Source: Nocardia transvalensis NBRC 15921 (GTDB taxonomy: Bacteria > Actinomycetota > Actinomycetes > Mycobacteriales > Mycobacteriaceae). Taken from it: a stretch of 64,000 bases of DNA. Every line of letters begins with the position of its first letter. Positions within the stretch are counted from its first letter, which is position 1. Of this stretch, positions 16,486 through 26,886 are shown piece after piece. The stretch covers positions 62,001-126,000 of the forward strand of contig NZ_BAGL01000081.1 of the NCBI RefSeq assembly GCF_000308875.1, given 5' to 3'. The position numbers were made by a program, and so were the translations under genes. The notes beneath the pieces were generated by a model, which was not told the origin of the DNA, ran no database searches, and saw nothing but the letters and a program-made list of their open reading frames with translations.

Positions 16486-19400
16486 ATGTCGGACGCAGCC
16501 GCGAGCAGCCCGGGCACCACCAGAACGGCGTGCTCGTACTGCGGGGTGGGCTGCGGCATCGTGGTGGAGACCGCCGCCGACGACCGGGGCACACCGGTGA
16601 TCGCGAAGGTGCGGGGCGACAAACTGCATCCGGCCAACGCGGGACGGCTGTGCACGAAGGGCGCCACCCACGCCGACCTCATGCGGGCCCCGGGCCGGAT
16701 GACGACCGCCTTCCACCGCGCCGATCGCAGCGGCTCCCCGGCCCCGATCCCGGTGGACGACGCCGTCCGCGAGGCCGCCGACCGCCTGCGCGGCATCCTC
16801 GACGAGCACGGCCCCGACGCGATCGCCCTGTACGTCTCCGGCCAGATGTCGATGGAGGCGCAGTACCTCGCCAACAAGCTCGCGAAGGGCTATCTGCGCA
16901 CGGTGCACATCGAGGCCAATTCGCGGCTGTGCATGGCGAGCGCGGGCACCGGCTACAAGCAGTCGCTCGGCGCGGACGGCCCGCCGGGGTCCTACGACGA
17001 TCTCGACCACGCCGACCTGTTCTTCGTGATCGGCGCGAATATGGCCGACTGTCATCCGATCCTGTATCTGCGGATGGCCGATCGCCGCAAGGCGGGCGCG
17101 AAACTGATCGTTGTCGATCCGCGGCGCACCGAGACCGCCAAGGACGCCGACCTCTTCTTACAGATCGCCCCCGGCACCGATCTCGCACTGCTGAACGGGC
17201 TGCTGCACCTGCTGATCGAGAACGGCGATATCGACGCCGACTTCATCGCCGAGCACACCGAGGGCTGGGAGTCGATGCCGGAGTTCCTGGCGGACTATCC
17301 CCCGGCCCGGGTCGCCGAGATCACCGGCCTGGCCGAGGACGACATCCGCACGGCCGCACGGTGGATCGGCGCGGCGGACGAGTGGATGTCGCTGTGGACG
17401 ATGGGGCTCAACCAGTCCACGCACGGCACCTGGAATACCAACGCCCTGTGCAACCTGCACCTCGCGACCGGCGCCATCTGCCGCCGGGGCAGCGGGCCGT
17501 TCTCGCTGACCGGACAGCCGAATGCCATGGGCGGCAGGGAGATGGGCTACATGGGCCCCGGCCTGCCTGGACAGCGCAGCCTGCTGTCGGCGGCCGACCG
17601 GACGTTCGTCGAGACCGCCTGGGGGCTCGCGCCCGGCACGCTGCGCGAGGAATCCGGTCCGGGCACGGTCGAGATGTTCCGCGGGATGGCCGAGGGCCGG
17701 ATCAAGGCGTGCTGGATCGTGTGCAGCAATCCGGTCGCGACGGTGGCGAATCGCAAGACCGTGATCGCCGGGCTGGAGGCCGCGGACCTGGTGATCGCGC
17801 AGGACGTGTACACCGAGACGGCCACCAACGCCTACGCCGACCTGCTGCTGCCCGCCACGCTGTGGGCGGAATCCGATGCGACGATGGTGAGTTCGGAGCG
17901 GACGGTCACGCTGCTGCGCCGGTCCGTCGATCCGCCCGGTGACGCGCGTCCGGACTGGCTGCTGATCGCGCAGGTGGCCACGGCGATGGGGTTCCCGGGT
18001 TTCGAGTTCGGCTCGAGCGCCGAAGTGTTCGAGGAGATTCGCCGGTTCGCCAATCCCGCAACGGGTTACGACCTGTCGGGGATCGATTACGACATGTTGC
18101 GCGAGGGGCCCGCGCAGTGGCCGTGCCGCACGCCCGACCAGCGGCGCAATCCGATTCGCTATCTGAACGACGGTGCCGAGCCGTTCACCGACGGTTCGGG
18201 GCATCGGCCGCGTCTGGCCTTCGCCACCGCCAGCCGCCGCGCGGTGTTCTGGCCGCGCCCGCACATGGCGCCGGACGAGATGCCCGACGACGACTATCCG
18301 TTCGTCCTCAACACCGGACGCCTGCCCCACCAGTGGCACACCATGACCAAGACCGGACGGGTCGCGAAGCTGAACCGGCTCAACGGGAAACCGTTCGTCG
18401 AGGTACATCCCGCCGACGCCGCGCGGCTCGGCCTTGCGGAGGGCGATCAGGTCGAACTGGCCTCGCGCCGCGGGCGTGCCGTACTCCCGGCGCGGATCAG
18501 CGATCGGGTGCGGCCGGGCGACTGCTTCGCGCCCTTCCACTGGAACGACGAACACGGCGAATACCTGACCGTCAACGCCGTCACCAACGACGCCGTCGAC
18601 GCCGATTCGCTCCAGCCCGAATTCAAGGCCTGCGCCGTCGCCCTACGCAAGGTGGCGTCGGTGCCGAAACCCGCGCCCACAACGCAGGCCGGACAACCCG
18701 CGCTCGCCGCCCACCTCGCGCCCGGCAGCAACTCGACACCCGCACTCGGCCGCAACCAGGCACCCACGCCCGGCAGCAACCCGACACCCGCACTCGGCGG
18801 CAACCAGGCACCCACGCCCGGCAGCAACCCGACACCTGCGTTCTCGTTGGCGAGTGGGGGCGGGCATCCGCTGGCCGCCATCCTCGGGCTGGATACGGGG
18901 ACGCCCCCGACGCTCAGCGAGACCGAGCGGATCTACCTCGGTGGCTATCTGGCCGCGCTGCACTCGCTTCCGGTGCAGGGGCAGCCGGTGCTGCCGGAGA
19001 GTGCGCCGCTGTCCGCGCACAGCCGGATGTGGGTCGACGGGCTGCTCGCCGGAATGTACTCGCGGGCCGAGCAATCCGGGGGCGCGCCGGACCGACCGAG
19101 CGCGGAGGACGGGCCGGGGCGGCCGGTCACCGTGCTGTGGGCATCGCAGACCGGGACCGCCGAGGACCTCGCCGCGGCCGCCGCCGCCCGGCTGGCCGAC
19201 TCCGGATACGCGCCGCGGCTGGTCGATATGGACTCCTGCGAGCTGACCGATCTCACCGGCGACGCGCTGGTGATCACCAGCACCTTCGGCGACGGCGGCC
19301 CACCGGACAACGGCGCGGACTTCTGGGAGCGCCTGCACGACAGCGCGACTCGGTTCACGACGCTGCGCTTCGCGGTCTTCGCCCTCGGCGACTCCTCCTA

Positions 19401-20751
19401 CGACGATTTCTGCGGGCACGGACGGGCGGTGGACCGGACGCTGTCCGAGCGCGGCGCGACCCGGCTGCTCCCGCGCGTCGACAGCGAACCCGATCACGAG
19501 GAGCTGTCCGCGCGCTGGCTCGACGACGTGCTCGAGGCCCTCGGCGGGACGGAAACCGCCGCACCCGAAGGGAACTCCGGGCCCGGGCCGACCGGCTCGA
19601 CCATGGTCCTCGCTCGCCCGGCGGCACCCGCCCCGGCCCGCACACAGCAGTTCACCCGCAGCACACCACTGACCGCACCGCTCGTCCGCAACACCCTGCT
19701 GTCCCGCCCCGGGGCGGGAAAGGAAGTGCGGCAGTTCGGGTTCGACCTGCGCGGGCTCGAGGCCGAGTACGAGGTCGGCGACTCGCTGGGCGTGTGGCCC
19801 GCCAACGACGACGGCTCGGTCGCCGAATGGCTGGCCGCCACCGGCCTGGACGGGGAGCGCGGCATCGAGCTGGACGGCCGGGAACTGCCACTGGCACACG
19901 CCTTGCGCACCCACTACGACATCACCAAGGTCAGCCGCGATCTGCTGACCTTCGTCGCCGAGCACAATCCGAGCCAGCGACTGGCCAAACTGCTGCGTCG
20001 CGACAACCGCAACGAGCTGGAGCGGTATCTCTGGGATCGGCAGGCGGTCGACGTGCTGCGCGACTTCCCGATCCGCGCCGACCTGGTCGAATGGCTGGGC
20101 GCGCTGAAAAAGCTGCAACCACGCCAGTATTCGATCTCCTCGAGCCCGCTGGTCGATCCGCACGAGGTGCAGCTGACGGTCGGCGTGGTGCGCTACGGCG
20201 AGCGCGGCGGCGTCTGCTCGACCTTCCTCGCCGACCGCTGCCAGGACGCCTCCGCGCCGATATTCCTCCAGCGCGCACCGCATTTCCGCCCGCCGCTGGA
20301 CCCGAACGCGCCGATGATCATGGTCGGGCCGGGAACCGGGATCGCGCCGTTCCGCGGCTTCCTGCACGAGCGGCGCGCGCTCGGCAGCGGCGGGCGCAAC
20401 TGGCTGTTCTTCGGCGATCAGCACGCCGCGGACAACTTCTACTACCGCGACGAACTCGAGGACATGTTCCGCACCGGCTTCCTCACCCGGCTGGACCTGG
20501 CCTTCTCGCGCGATCAGCGGGAGCGGGTCTACGTGCAGCACAGGATGATCGAGCACGGCGCGGAACTGTGGGCCTGGCTCGCCGACGGCGGCCACTTCTA
20601 CGTCTGCGGCGACGCCGGGCGGATGGCCCGCGACGTCGACGACGCCCTGCTGACCATCGCGCAGGTGCACGGCAAGCTCGACGCGGACGGTGCGCTGGCC
20701 TTCAAGAAGCGACTCGTCGCCGAGAAGCGGTACCTGCGCGACGTGTACTGA
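16486..20751 (+). CDS. Assimilatory nitrate reductase fused to CysJ-type flavoprotein reductase
   Basis: A single 1421-residue enzyme predicted to reduce nitrate to nitrite with electrons from NADPH. Residues 1-720 are a molybdopterin oxidoreductase with an N-terminal [4Fe-4S] site (C16, C19, C23, C56), the core FSLTGQPNAMGGREMGYMGPGLPG, and the C-terminal MGD-binding TGRLPHQWHTMTKTGR. A repetitive linker follows (746-785, unit PGSNPTPALGGNQAPT). Then come an FMN flavodoxin domain from about 881 (VLWASQTGTAED), the FAD site RQYSISSSP near 1213, and the NADPH site GPGTGIAPFRGF near 1281. The fusion supplies its own diaphorase. No nitrite reductase or transporter is adjacent. Confidence 0.92.
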   Translation: MSDAAASSPGTTRTACSYCGVGCGIVVETAADDRGTPVIAKVRGDKLHPANAGRLCTKGATHADLMRAPGRMTTAFHRADRSGSPAPIPVDDAVREAADRLRGILDEHGPDAIALYVSGQMSMEAQYLANKLAKGYLRTVHIEANSRLCMASAGTGYKQSLGADGPPGSYDDLDHADLFFVIGANMADCHPILYLRMADRRKAGAKLIVVDPRRTETAKDADLFLQIAPGTDLALLNGLLHLLIENGDIDADFIAEHTEGWESMPEFLADYPPARVAEITGLAEDDIRTAARWIGAADEWMSLWTMGLNQSTHGTWNTNALCNLHLATGAICRRGSGPFSLTGQPNAMGGREMGYMGPGLPGQRSLLSAADRTFVETAWGLAPGTLREESGPGTVEMFRGMAEGRIKACWIVCSNPVATVANRKTVIAGLEAADLVIAQDVYTETATNAYADLLLPATLWAESDATMVSSERTVTLLRRSVDPPGDARPDWLLIAQVATAMGFPGFEFGSSAEVFEEIRRFANPATGYDLSGIDYDMLREGPAQWPCRTPDQRRNPIRYLNDGAEPFTDGSGHRPRLAFATASRRAVFWPRPHMAPDEMPDDDYPFVLNTGRLPHQWHTMTKTGRVAKLNRLNGKPFVEVHPADAARLGLAEGDQVELASRRGRAVLPARISDRVRPGDCFAPFHWNDEHGEYLTVNAVTNDAVDADSLQPEFKACAVALRKVASVPKPAPTTQAGQPALAAHLAPGSNSTPALGRNQAPTPGSNPTPALGGNQAPTPGSNPTPAFSLASGGGHPLAAILGLDTGTPPTLSETERIYLGGYLAALHSLPVQGQPVLPESAPLSAHSRMWVDGLLAGMYSRAEQSGGAPDRPSAEDGPGRPVTVLWASQTGTAEDLAAAAAARLADSGYAPRLVDMDSCELTDLTGDALVITSTFGDGGPPDNGADFWERLHDSATRFTTLRFAVFALGDSSYDDFCGHGRAVDRTLSERGATRLLPRVDSEPDHEELSARWLDDVLEALGGTETAAPEGNSGPGPTGSTMVLARPAAPAPARTQQFTRSTPLTAPLVRNTLLSRPGAGKEVRQFGFDLRGLEAEYEVGDSLGVWPANDDGSVAEWLAATGLDGERGIELDGRELPLAHALRTHYDITKVSRDLLTFVAEHNPSQRLAKLLRRDNRNELERYLWDRQAVDVLRDFPIRADLVEWLGALKKLQPRQYSISSSPLVDPHEVQLTVGVVRYGERGGVCSTFLADRCQDASAPIFLQRAPHFRPPLDPNAPMIMVGPGTGIAPFRGFLHERRALGSGGRNWLFFGDQHAADNFYYRDELEDMFRTGFLTRLDLAFSRDQRERVYVQHRMIEHGAELWAWLADGGHFYVCGDAGRMARDVDDALLTIAQVHGKLDADGALAFKKRLVAEKRYLRDVY

Positions 20752-20754
20752 GCC

Positions 20755-21174
20755 TCACGATCCCGGCAGCTTGGCGACGAAACGCGTGAGCAGGCTGGCG
20801 AATTCGGTGCGTTCGGTGGCGGACCAGGTCCGCATGGCCTCGGCGAACACCTCCGTGCGGCGGCGGTGCGCGGTGCGCACGACCTCCCGGCCCGTGCGGG
20901 TGAGCGCCAGTCTCGAGCGCCGCCCGTCGTGCTGATCGGCGACCCGTTCGATCAGGCCGGCGTCGACGGCCGCCGAGATCAGCCTGCTGACGCGCGGCTG
21001 GTCGAGGCCGAGCGCGGCGGCCACCGCCGAGACCGTGGCGTCGGCCATCGATTCGACGGCGTCCAGGACATCGAAGGACTGCCCGGACGGCTCGTCGGAC
21101 GGCGCCAGCGTGCGCCGGTTCTGCCTGCGCCGGATCGCCACCATCGCCCGTTCGACCAGCTCCACGTCGTCCAT
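20755..21174 (-). CDS. MarR family transcriptional regulator
   Basis: 139 residues from MDDVELVERAMVAIRRRQNRR (ATG 21174). The winged-helix core runs through DATVSAVAAALGLDQPRVSRLISAAVDAGLIERVADQHDGRRSRLALTRTGREVV, the typical recognition helix and beta-wing of MarR proteins. It is convergent with the nitrate reductase (3-base gap) and lies upstream of, but not overlapping, the aldo/keto reductase on the same strand. No ligand-specific residues stand out. Confidence 0.88.
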   Translation of the reverse strand: MDDVELVERAMVAIRRRQNRRTLAPSDEPSGQSFDVLDAVESMADATVSAVAAALGLDQPRVSRLISAAVDAGLIERVADQHDGRRSRLALTRTGREVVRTAHRRRTEVFAEAMRTWSATERTEFASLLTRFVAKLPGS

Positions 21175-21215
21175 CCGGGCATGGTAACGATCACGGCCGC
21201 GGGGGCGAGCCCGAG

Positions 21216-22250
<1,035 letters not shown>

Positions 22251-22259
22251 GACCACTCC

Positions 22260-22322
22260 TAATGGAACTGTTGTTTCATTAACAGAGCCGACGATACACT
22301 GGTCTCGGATCTAATGGAACTG
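22260..22322. promoter_or_regulatory. Operator-like repeats between aldo/keto reductase and TetR genes
   Basis: TAATGGAACTG at 22260-22270 is followed immediately by an inverted partner TTGTTTCATTA (22271-22281), and a direct copy TAATGGAACTG recurs at 22312-22322 beside the tetR ribosome binding site. Spacing suits a TetR dimer repressing both divergent genes. Confidence 0.6.
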
Positions 22323-22332
22323 GAGGCCCGTT

Positions 22333-22950
<618 letters not shown>

Positions 22951-23024
22951 CAGCGTCCGGCTCACCCGAATTCCAGCGCACGCCAGCCGGCACGCCCACA
23001 TTCATCCCGACGCCGCTCACCCAT

Positions 23025-23094
23025 TTTCCGGCACGCTTTTGGCCGGAATCCAACGTCCCCGCAGCATGGTTCCCGGCCAAAAACATGCCGGGAA
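23025..23094. repeat. Dispersed palindromic element, inverted pair (locus 5)
   Basis: Two copies in opposite orientation: TTTCCGGC-ACGCTTTT-GGCCGGAA at 23025-23049 and TTCCCGGCC-AAAAACAT-GCCGGGAA at 23070-23094. The spacer is 20 bases. Flanking this, CACGATTACGCAGGCAACCA (23108-23127) recurs almost unchanged at 23139-23158, a second small direct repeat. The gap 22951-23143 holds no gene. Confidence 0.8.
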
Positions 23095-23143
23095 CGAACC
23101 GGAGGCGCACGATTACGCAGGCAACCAAGACCGGGCCGCACGG

Positions 23144-23725
23144 TTACGCAGGCAACCACGCCGGGTCGCGACCGGCGAGGCCGAGGGCGCGGTCCCACGG
23201 CGACGCCTCGGCGGGTACGTCCACGCGGGGGCCGAAGAGTCCGGGGACGCCTTCCGGTGGTGTCTCGCTCAGCATGCCCATCAGCACGGTCACATCCTTG
23301 TCGGCCGGTGCGAACGGCTGTCCGGTGGCGCGGGCCAGATCCCACCCGTGCACGACGATCTCGTCGAGGGCGACCACGGCCATCTCCACGGCCGGCATCG
23401 CAACCCCGCCCGCCTCGGTATCCCCCTCCCAGACGCCCGGCTCCCGCCACGCCTCCACCAGCGCCTTCAACTGCGCCGGAATCCGCGTACGCCAATCGTT
23501 CACCAGCACCGCGTCGGGCCCCACCTCCGGCGGCACCGACCGCCCCACAGCCTCTTTGGTAGCCGCCTGCCGAAACGCCTCGGTCAACCCCACCACATGC
23601 ACCAGCAACTCCCGCACCGAAATATCCGCGGGCGTCACCAGACCGAGCTGATCGTCCCCGATCCCCGCCACCACCGCTCCCATCCCGTCAGCGGCCACTT
23701 CAAAGTCGAACATCGGTTCCGTCAC
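23144..23725 (-). CDS. TIGR03086-type DinB-like metal-binding protein
   Basis: 193 residues starting GTG (MTEPMFDFEVAADGMGAVVAGI) with AGGAGGAG upstream. The mycothiol-dependent maleylpyruvate-isomerase-like layout is visible: TPADISVRELLVHVVGLTEAF with the first His, and MAVVALDEIVVHGWDLARATGQPF with the His-Gly-Trp-Asp-Leu motif that supplies metal ligands in this four-helix fold. Members often use mycothiol, the thiol of actinobacteria. The reaction is not known; a detoxification role is inference. Confidence 0.82.
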   Translation of the reverse strand: MTEPMFDFEVAADGMGAVVAGIGDDQLGLVTPADISVRELLVHVVGLTEAFRQAATKEAVGRSVPPEVGPDAVLVNDWRTRIPAQLKALVEAWREPGVWEGDTEAGGVAMPAVEMAVVALDEIVVHGWDLARATGQPFAPADKDVTVLMGMLSETPPEGVPGLFGPRVDVPAEASPWDRALGLAGRDPAWLPA

Positions 23726-23838
23726 GGCTCACTCCTCCTGGAGACGACACACCATCCACACATGAGACGCCCCGAACTCCCCGAACTCATCGCCCGACAT
23801 CGAAAACGCACGACGAACCGTCTTTCGAACCGGATACG

Positions 23839-25125
23839 ATGCGGGTGGATTCATCATCGGATCTCGAGGGCATCGGATGGGCAATGCTCGATGACATGGC
23901 CGGGATGCGCACCGGGGAACGCATCCAGATTCTGCGAGAACGAAAAGGTCTGAGCCGGCCGGTGCTGGCCGGGCTCGTCGGCATGTCGCCGTCCTGGCTC
24001 AAAGGGATCGAGCGAGGTACTCGATTGCCGCCGCGGCTGCCGCTGCTGGTGAAGCTGGCCGAGGCATTGAGCGTGGGCGATGTCGCGATTCTCGCTGGAA
24101 CGGATCTGGACCTCGGGGGCTCGACATCACTGCCACTAGCGTCCTTCGCGCGGATCCCGCACGACGCATTACCGGCGATCCGAGAGTCGATTCGCGCCCC
24201 CCTCCTGCGGCTACCTGACGGCCATATCGATGTTGCGGCGCTTGTATCGAGGACATCGAACGCATGGCAGTTGTGGCATAAGTCCACACAACATCGCACG
24301 GACGTCGGCCGTGTGCTGCCCCGGTTGATCACAGACGCCCGCGTAGCGGCACGTCTCACCGACGGGAACGAACGGCGTCGAGCCCATGCCGTTCTGGCCG
24401 ACGTCTATGCCTTGGCCCAGCACGAGGTCGTGTGGGCGAGTGAGACGGAATTGGTGTGGACGATCGCCGATCGCGCGCTGGCCGCCGCGCAGGAAGCCGA
24501 TACGCCGATGGCGCTGGCGGGCGCGGCGTGGACGCTCGGAATGGTGCAGCGCACGACGGGCGACACCGAGGGTGCGCTCGGCCTCGTGAATGAGGCGGCG
24601 GACATACTCGCGCCCCGCCTGGACGACGCCGACGACGAACTACGCGCCATGTACGGAGCGCTCCAATTGCACGCCGCGACAACGGCTGCCCGCGCGGGCC
24701 GCGAAGGCGACGCATGGCGATATTGGGACACCGCCAACGGCGTCGTCGCACGCATCGCGACCGGCTACCACCACCCATGGACGATGTTCGGCCGATCGAA
24801 CGTCGACCTACACGCCGTCTCGATCTCCGCCGATTTGTCGAAATCCTCCGACACCCGCACCCGTGCCGAGGATATCGAACCCGACTCCATCCCCAGCAGG
24901 GAAAGGCGTGGCCGACTCGGCGTGGAGATCGCCCGCTCCTACCACCCACACCGCGACTATCCGGCCATGCTCCATTGGCTCGAGTACGCCTACCAAACCT
25001 CCCACGACTCCGTACAGTTCTCCCCCTCGGCCAGGCAGATGACCGCCGACGCCGTACAACACGGCGGCGCACTCATCAACCACCGCACCCGCTCCCTCGC
25101 AGGCAGCATCGGCCTCCCGTACTGA
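23839..25125 (+). CDS. XRE family regulator with C-terminal TPR-like domain
   Basis: Up to 428 residues; the true start may be one of the internal ATGs at 23884, 23896 or 23905 because family similarity begins at MRTGERIQILRERKGLSRPVLAGLVGMSPSWLKGIERG (xenobiotic-response-type HTH). Residues from about 110 to the end are helical and Ala-rich with TPR-like spacing (AHAVLADVYALAQHEVVW; GAAWTLGMVQRTTGDTEGALGLVNEAADIL). Large HTH-TPR proteins of this kind, followed by one or two small proteins, recur in Nocardia and Streptomyces genomes. The small gene at 25262 fits that pattern. Function unknown. Confidence 0.8.
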   Translation: MRVDSSSDLEGIGWAMLDDMAGMRTGERIQILRERKGLSRPVLAGLVGMSPSWLKGIERGTRLPPRLPLLVKLAEALSVGDVAILAGTDLDLGGSTSLPLASFARIPHDALPAIRESIRAPLLRLPDGHIDVAALVSRTSNAWQLWHKSTQHRTDVGRVLPRLITDARVAARLTDGNERRRAHAVLADVYALAQHEVVWASETELVWTIADRALAAAQEADTPMALAGAAWTLGMVQRTTGDTEGALGLVNEAADILAPRLDDADDELRAMYGALQLHAATTAARAGREGDAWRYWDTANGVVARIATGYHHPWTMFGRSNVDLHAVSISADLSKSSDTRTRAEDIEPDSIPSRERRGRLGVEIARSYHPHRDYPAMLHWLEYAYQTSHDSVQFSPSARQMTADAVQHGGALINHRTRSLAGSIGLPY

Positions 25126-25261
25126 CCTAACCACCTGCACCCCACCCGACAGCCGCATTCCGAGGCCGTCGCCGAAGAGGCGCACTCCGCACCCCATCCC
25201 ATCGCTACAGCGAGCGAAAGTCTGTGCACCCGACCACAGACCAACGCAGGGAGACACGGCT

Positions 25262-25573
25262 ATGAGGGCACACCCCACCGCATTCGCCTGGATAGACCCG
25301 GCCATCGATCCGTGGTCCGAGCTGGAAGACACCAGAATCCGCGCTCTTGCCCGACAGCTCGGCTACCGCCTGTATCGGCCCGAACCATCAGTGCTCCCTC
25401 TAGTCGATCAGGTGCGCAGCGCCGATGTCGACGCGGTAATCACGCCGTCGCCAATCCATCTCGACATAATCCAACTCCACACTCTGATGCACATGGTGGA
25501 TATCGAAACCGCCGAACCACGAATCAGCTTCGCCCGCCGCACGACCTGCCCTTGCCAGACAAGGCAAGCATGA
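25262..25573 (+). CDS. Small protein of unknown function, partner of the XRE/TPR gene
   Basis: 103 residues, MRAHPTAFAWIDPAIDPWSE followed by an alpha/beta segment (LARQLGYRLYRPEPSVLPLVDQVRSADVDAVITPSPIHLD). The start has GGGAGA eight bases upstream. The DAVITPSPIHLDII stretch resembles a Rossmann-like strand-turn. The C-terminus has a Cys-x-Cys (TTCPCQ). I do not recognise the family; it follows the XRE/TPR gene by 136 bases on the same strand and likely belongs to the same cassette. Confidence 0.6.
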   Translation: MRAHPTAFAWIDPAIDPWSELEDTRIRALARQLGYRLYRPEPSVLPLVDQVRSADVDAVITPSPIHLDIIQLHTLMHMVDIETAEPRISFARRTTCPCQTRQA

Positions 25574-25603
25574 GCACCGCAGTGCTCGTCACGATCCTCG
25601 TAA

Positions 25604-25876
25604 ATCTTCTGCGCCGTAATCGGACTACTGGTCCGCACCGAACTGGACGACACCGATTACGACTGCGAACCACCAGACCAAATCATCGAACTCACGGTCT
25701 GGACTCATGCCGCACCGCCACGCCAACTCACCCTGCCGCAGGCACACCGCATCATGCAGCAACACCTGGCCTGCCGCCGCGAAGACTGCCCACGCAAAGC
25801 CGTGGCCTATCGGCGACTCGTGGAAGCTCGTCGTATCGCACCGGATTCGAGCAGGGCGGTAGGGACTGGGGGGTGA
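25604..25876 (+). pseudogene. Coding-like stretch without a usable start, possibly frameshifted
   Basis: This frame reads LLVRTELDDTDYDCEPPDQI, then IELTVWTHAAPPRQLTLPQA and a Cys/His-rich tail (QQHLACRREDCPRKAVAYRRL), ending at TGA 25874-25876. Its composition is that of a real small protein, but the frame is opened by a TAA at 25601-25603 and has no ATG or GTG before the conserved part. An ATG at 25570 (MSTAVLVTILVNLL) lies one frame away, so a single-base shift could have broken the gene. Alternatives are a CTG start at 25628 or a sequencing error. Confidence 0.5.
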
Positions 25877-25880
25877 TGGA

Positions 25881-26765
25881 TCAGGGGTTGAGGGGGTGCC
25901 AGGTGCGACCTTCGGGTTCTTGGCGGACCTGGCCGAAGACGGCGTCGGCGAAATGGTTGCCGAAGCCGATCGTGCCCGGTTGTTCCAGTTCGGTGAGTAG
26001 GTGGCGGCGGTGTTCGGTGGCGCGGAGGGGGTTGTGGTCGTAGACGCAGGACCATTCGGGGTGGGTTATCTGGAGGGGTGAGTGGAAGGCGTCGCCGAAG
26101 GCGATCAGGCGGGTGTCGCCGTCGGTGATCACGTATCCCGCGTGGCCGCCGGTGTGGCCGTCCATCATTCGGATTTCGACGCCGGGGAAGATCTCCTGGC
26201 CTTCGGCGATCGTGCGCACTCGTGGCGCCAGCGCGGCGATGATGTCGGGCGTCGCGGTGCCCGACTCCAGCAGGTCACGCGGAGACCATTCCGGTTCTGC
26301 CACCAGGTATTCCGCGTGGGTGAAGACTGGTTGGTCATCGCCGGGCGCCGGGTGCCAGGCCCAGCCGATGTGGTCGGGGTGGAGGTGGGTGAAGGCGACG
26401 GACTCGATCTCGGCGGGCGTGCGGCCGAGTTCGGCGAGGCTGGTCACCAGGGCGCCACCGTAGATTGCGCCGTTCGGGCTGCCGGGCTCGGCGGGTGCGG
26501 ACTGTGGGCCGAATCCCGCGTCGATCAGTAGCGCCCGGTCCCCGCGCTCCACGAGTAGTCCGCCGATGCCGGCCACCAGATAGCCTGCGGAATCCAGGTA
26601 CTCGGGGTGGTCGGCCCACGTCTCCGGGGTGGTGGCGGGCAGCCACTCGAGGGGCCTGCCCTGCACGGCCCCGTCGGGGACGAAGGACACCTTCGTCTCG
26701 CCCAGCCGAATCGAGCGGATGCCCGGCGCGGTATTCAACCGCCCACTCAGGTCTGCCTGTGTCAT
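25881..26765 (-). CDS. MBL-fold metallo-hydrolase
   Basis: 294 residues with the metallo-beta-lactamase signature HLHPDH at residues 127-132 (FTHLHPDHIGWAW) preceded by VERGDRALLIDAGFG. Later ligands are in MMDGHTGGHAGYVI and LIAFGDAFHSP. The order H-x-H-x-D-H with the wide C-terminal spacing resembles AHL-lactonase and methyl-parathion-hydrolase-type enzymes, so hydrolysis of a lactone or ester is likely; substrate unknown. It is divergent from a MarR regulator and shares an AT-rich spacer with repeated TCAAGC elements. Confidence 0.88.
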   Translation of the reverse strand: MTQADLSGRLNTAPGIRSIRLGETKVSFVPDGAVQGRPLEWLPATTPETWADHPEYLDSAGYLVAGIGGLLVERGDRALLIDAGFGPQSAPAEPGSPNGAIYGGALVTSLAELGRTPAEIESVAFTHLHPDHIGWAWHPAPGDDQPVFTHAEYLVAEPEWSPRDLLESGTATPDIIAALAPRVRTIAEGQEIFPGVEIRMMDGHTGGHAGYVITDGDTRLIAFGDAFHSPLQITHPEWSCVYDHNPLRATEHRRHLLTELEQPGTIGFGNHFADAVFGQVRQEPEGRTWHPLNP

Positions 26766-26824
26766 GACGCGATCCCTTCTCCTGGTCGTCGCCTTCCCGA
26801 CCGGCGACCAGGACGATAATAAGC

Positions 26825-26866
26825 ATCAAGCTAGAAACATTCAAGCTTTAAATATACTGGCTTGAT
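26825..26866. promoter_or_regulatory. Candidate MarR operator and promoter
   Basis: An unusually AT-rich spacer with ATCAAGC (26825-26831), TTCAAGC (26840-26846) and the inverted GCTTGAT (26860-26866). TATACT (26853-26858) between the last two half-sites is a good -10 for the marR gene. A MarR dimer on the inverted pair would cover that promoter. Confidence 0.6.
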
Positions 26867-26886
26867 GGATTCGGTAGGATCGGCCC

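Noticed and set aside
18117-20789. Very long frames overlapping the nitrate reductase (890 codons on the plus strand, 675 on the minus strand)
   Set aside because: They are Arg/Pro/Gly-rich shadows of high-GC codon bias; only the 1421-residue frame carries recognisable domains.
25312-26043. 243-codon plus-strand frame across 25312-26043
   Set aside because: It switches between antisense of the MBL hydrolase and out-of-frame reading of two small genes; Thr/Arg/Pro-rich with no motif.
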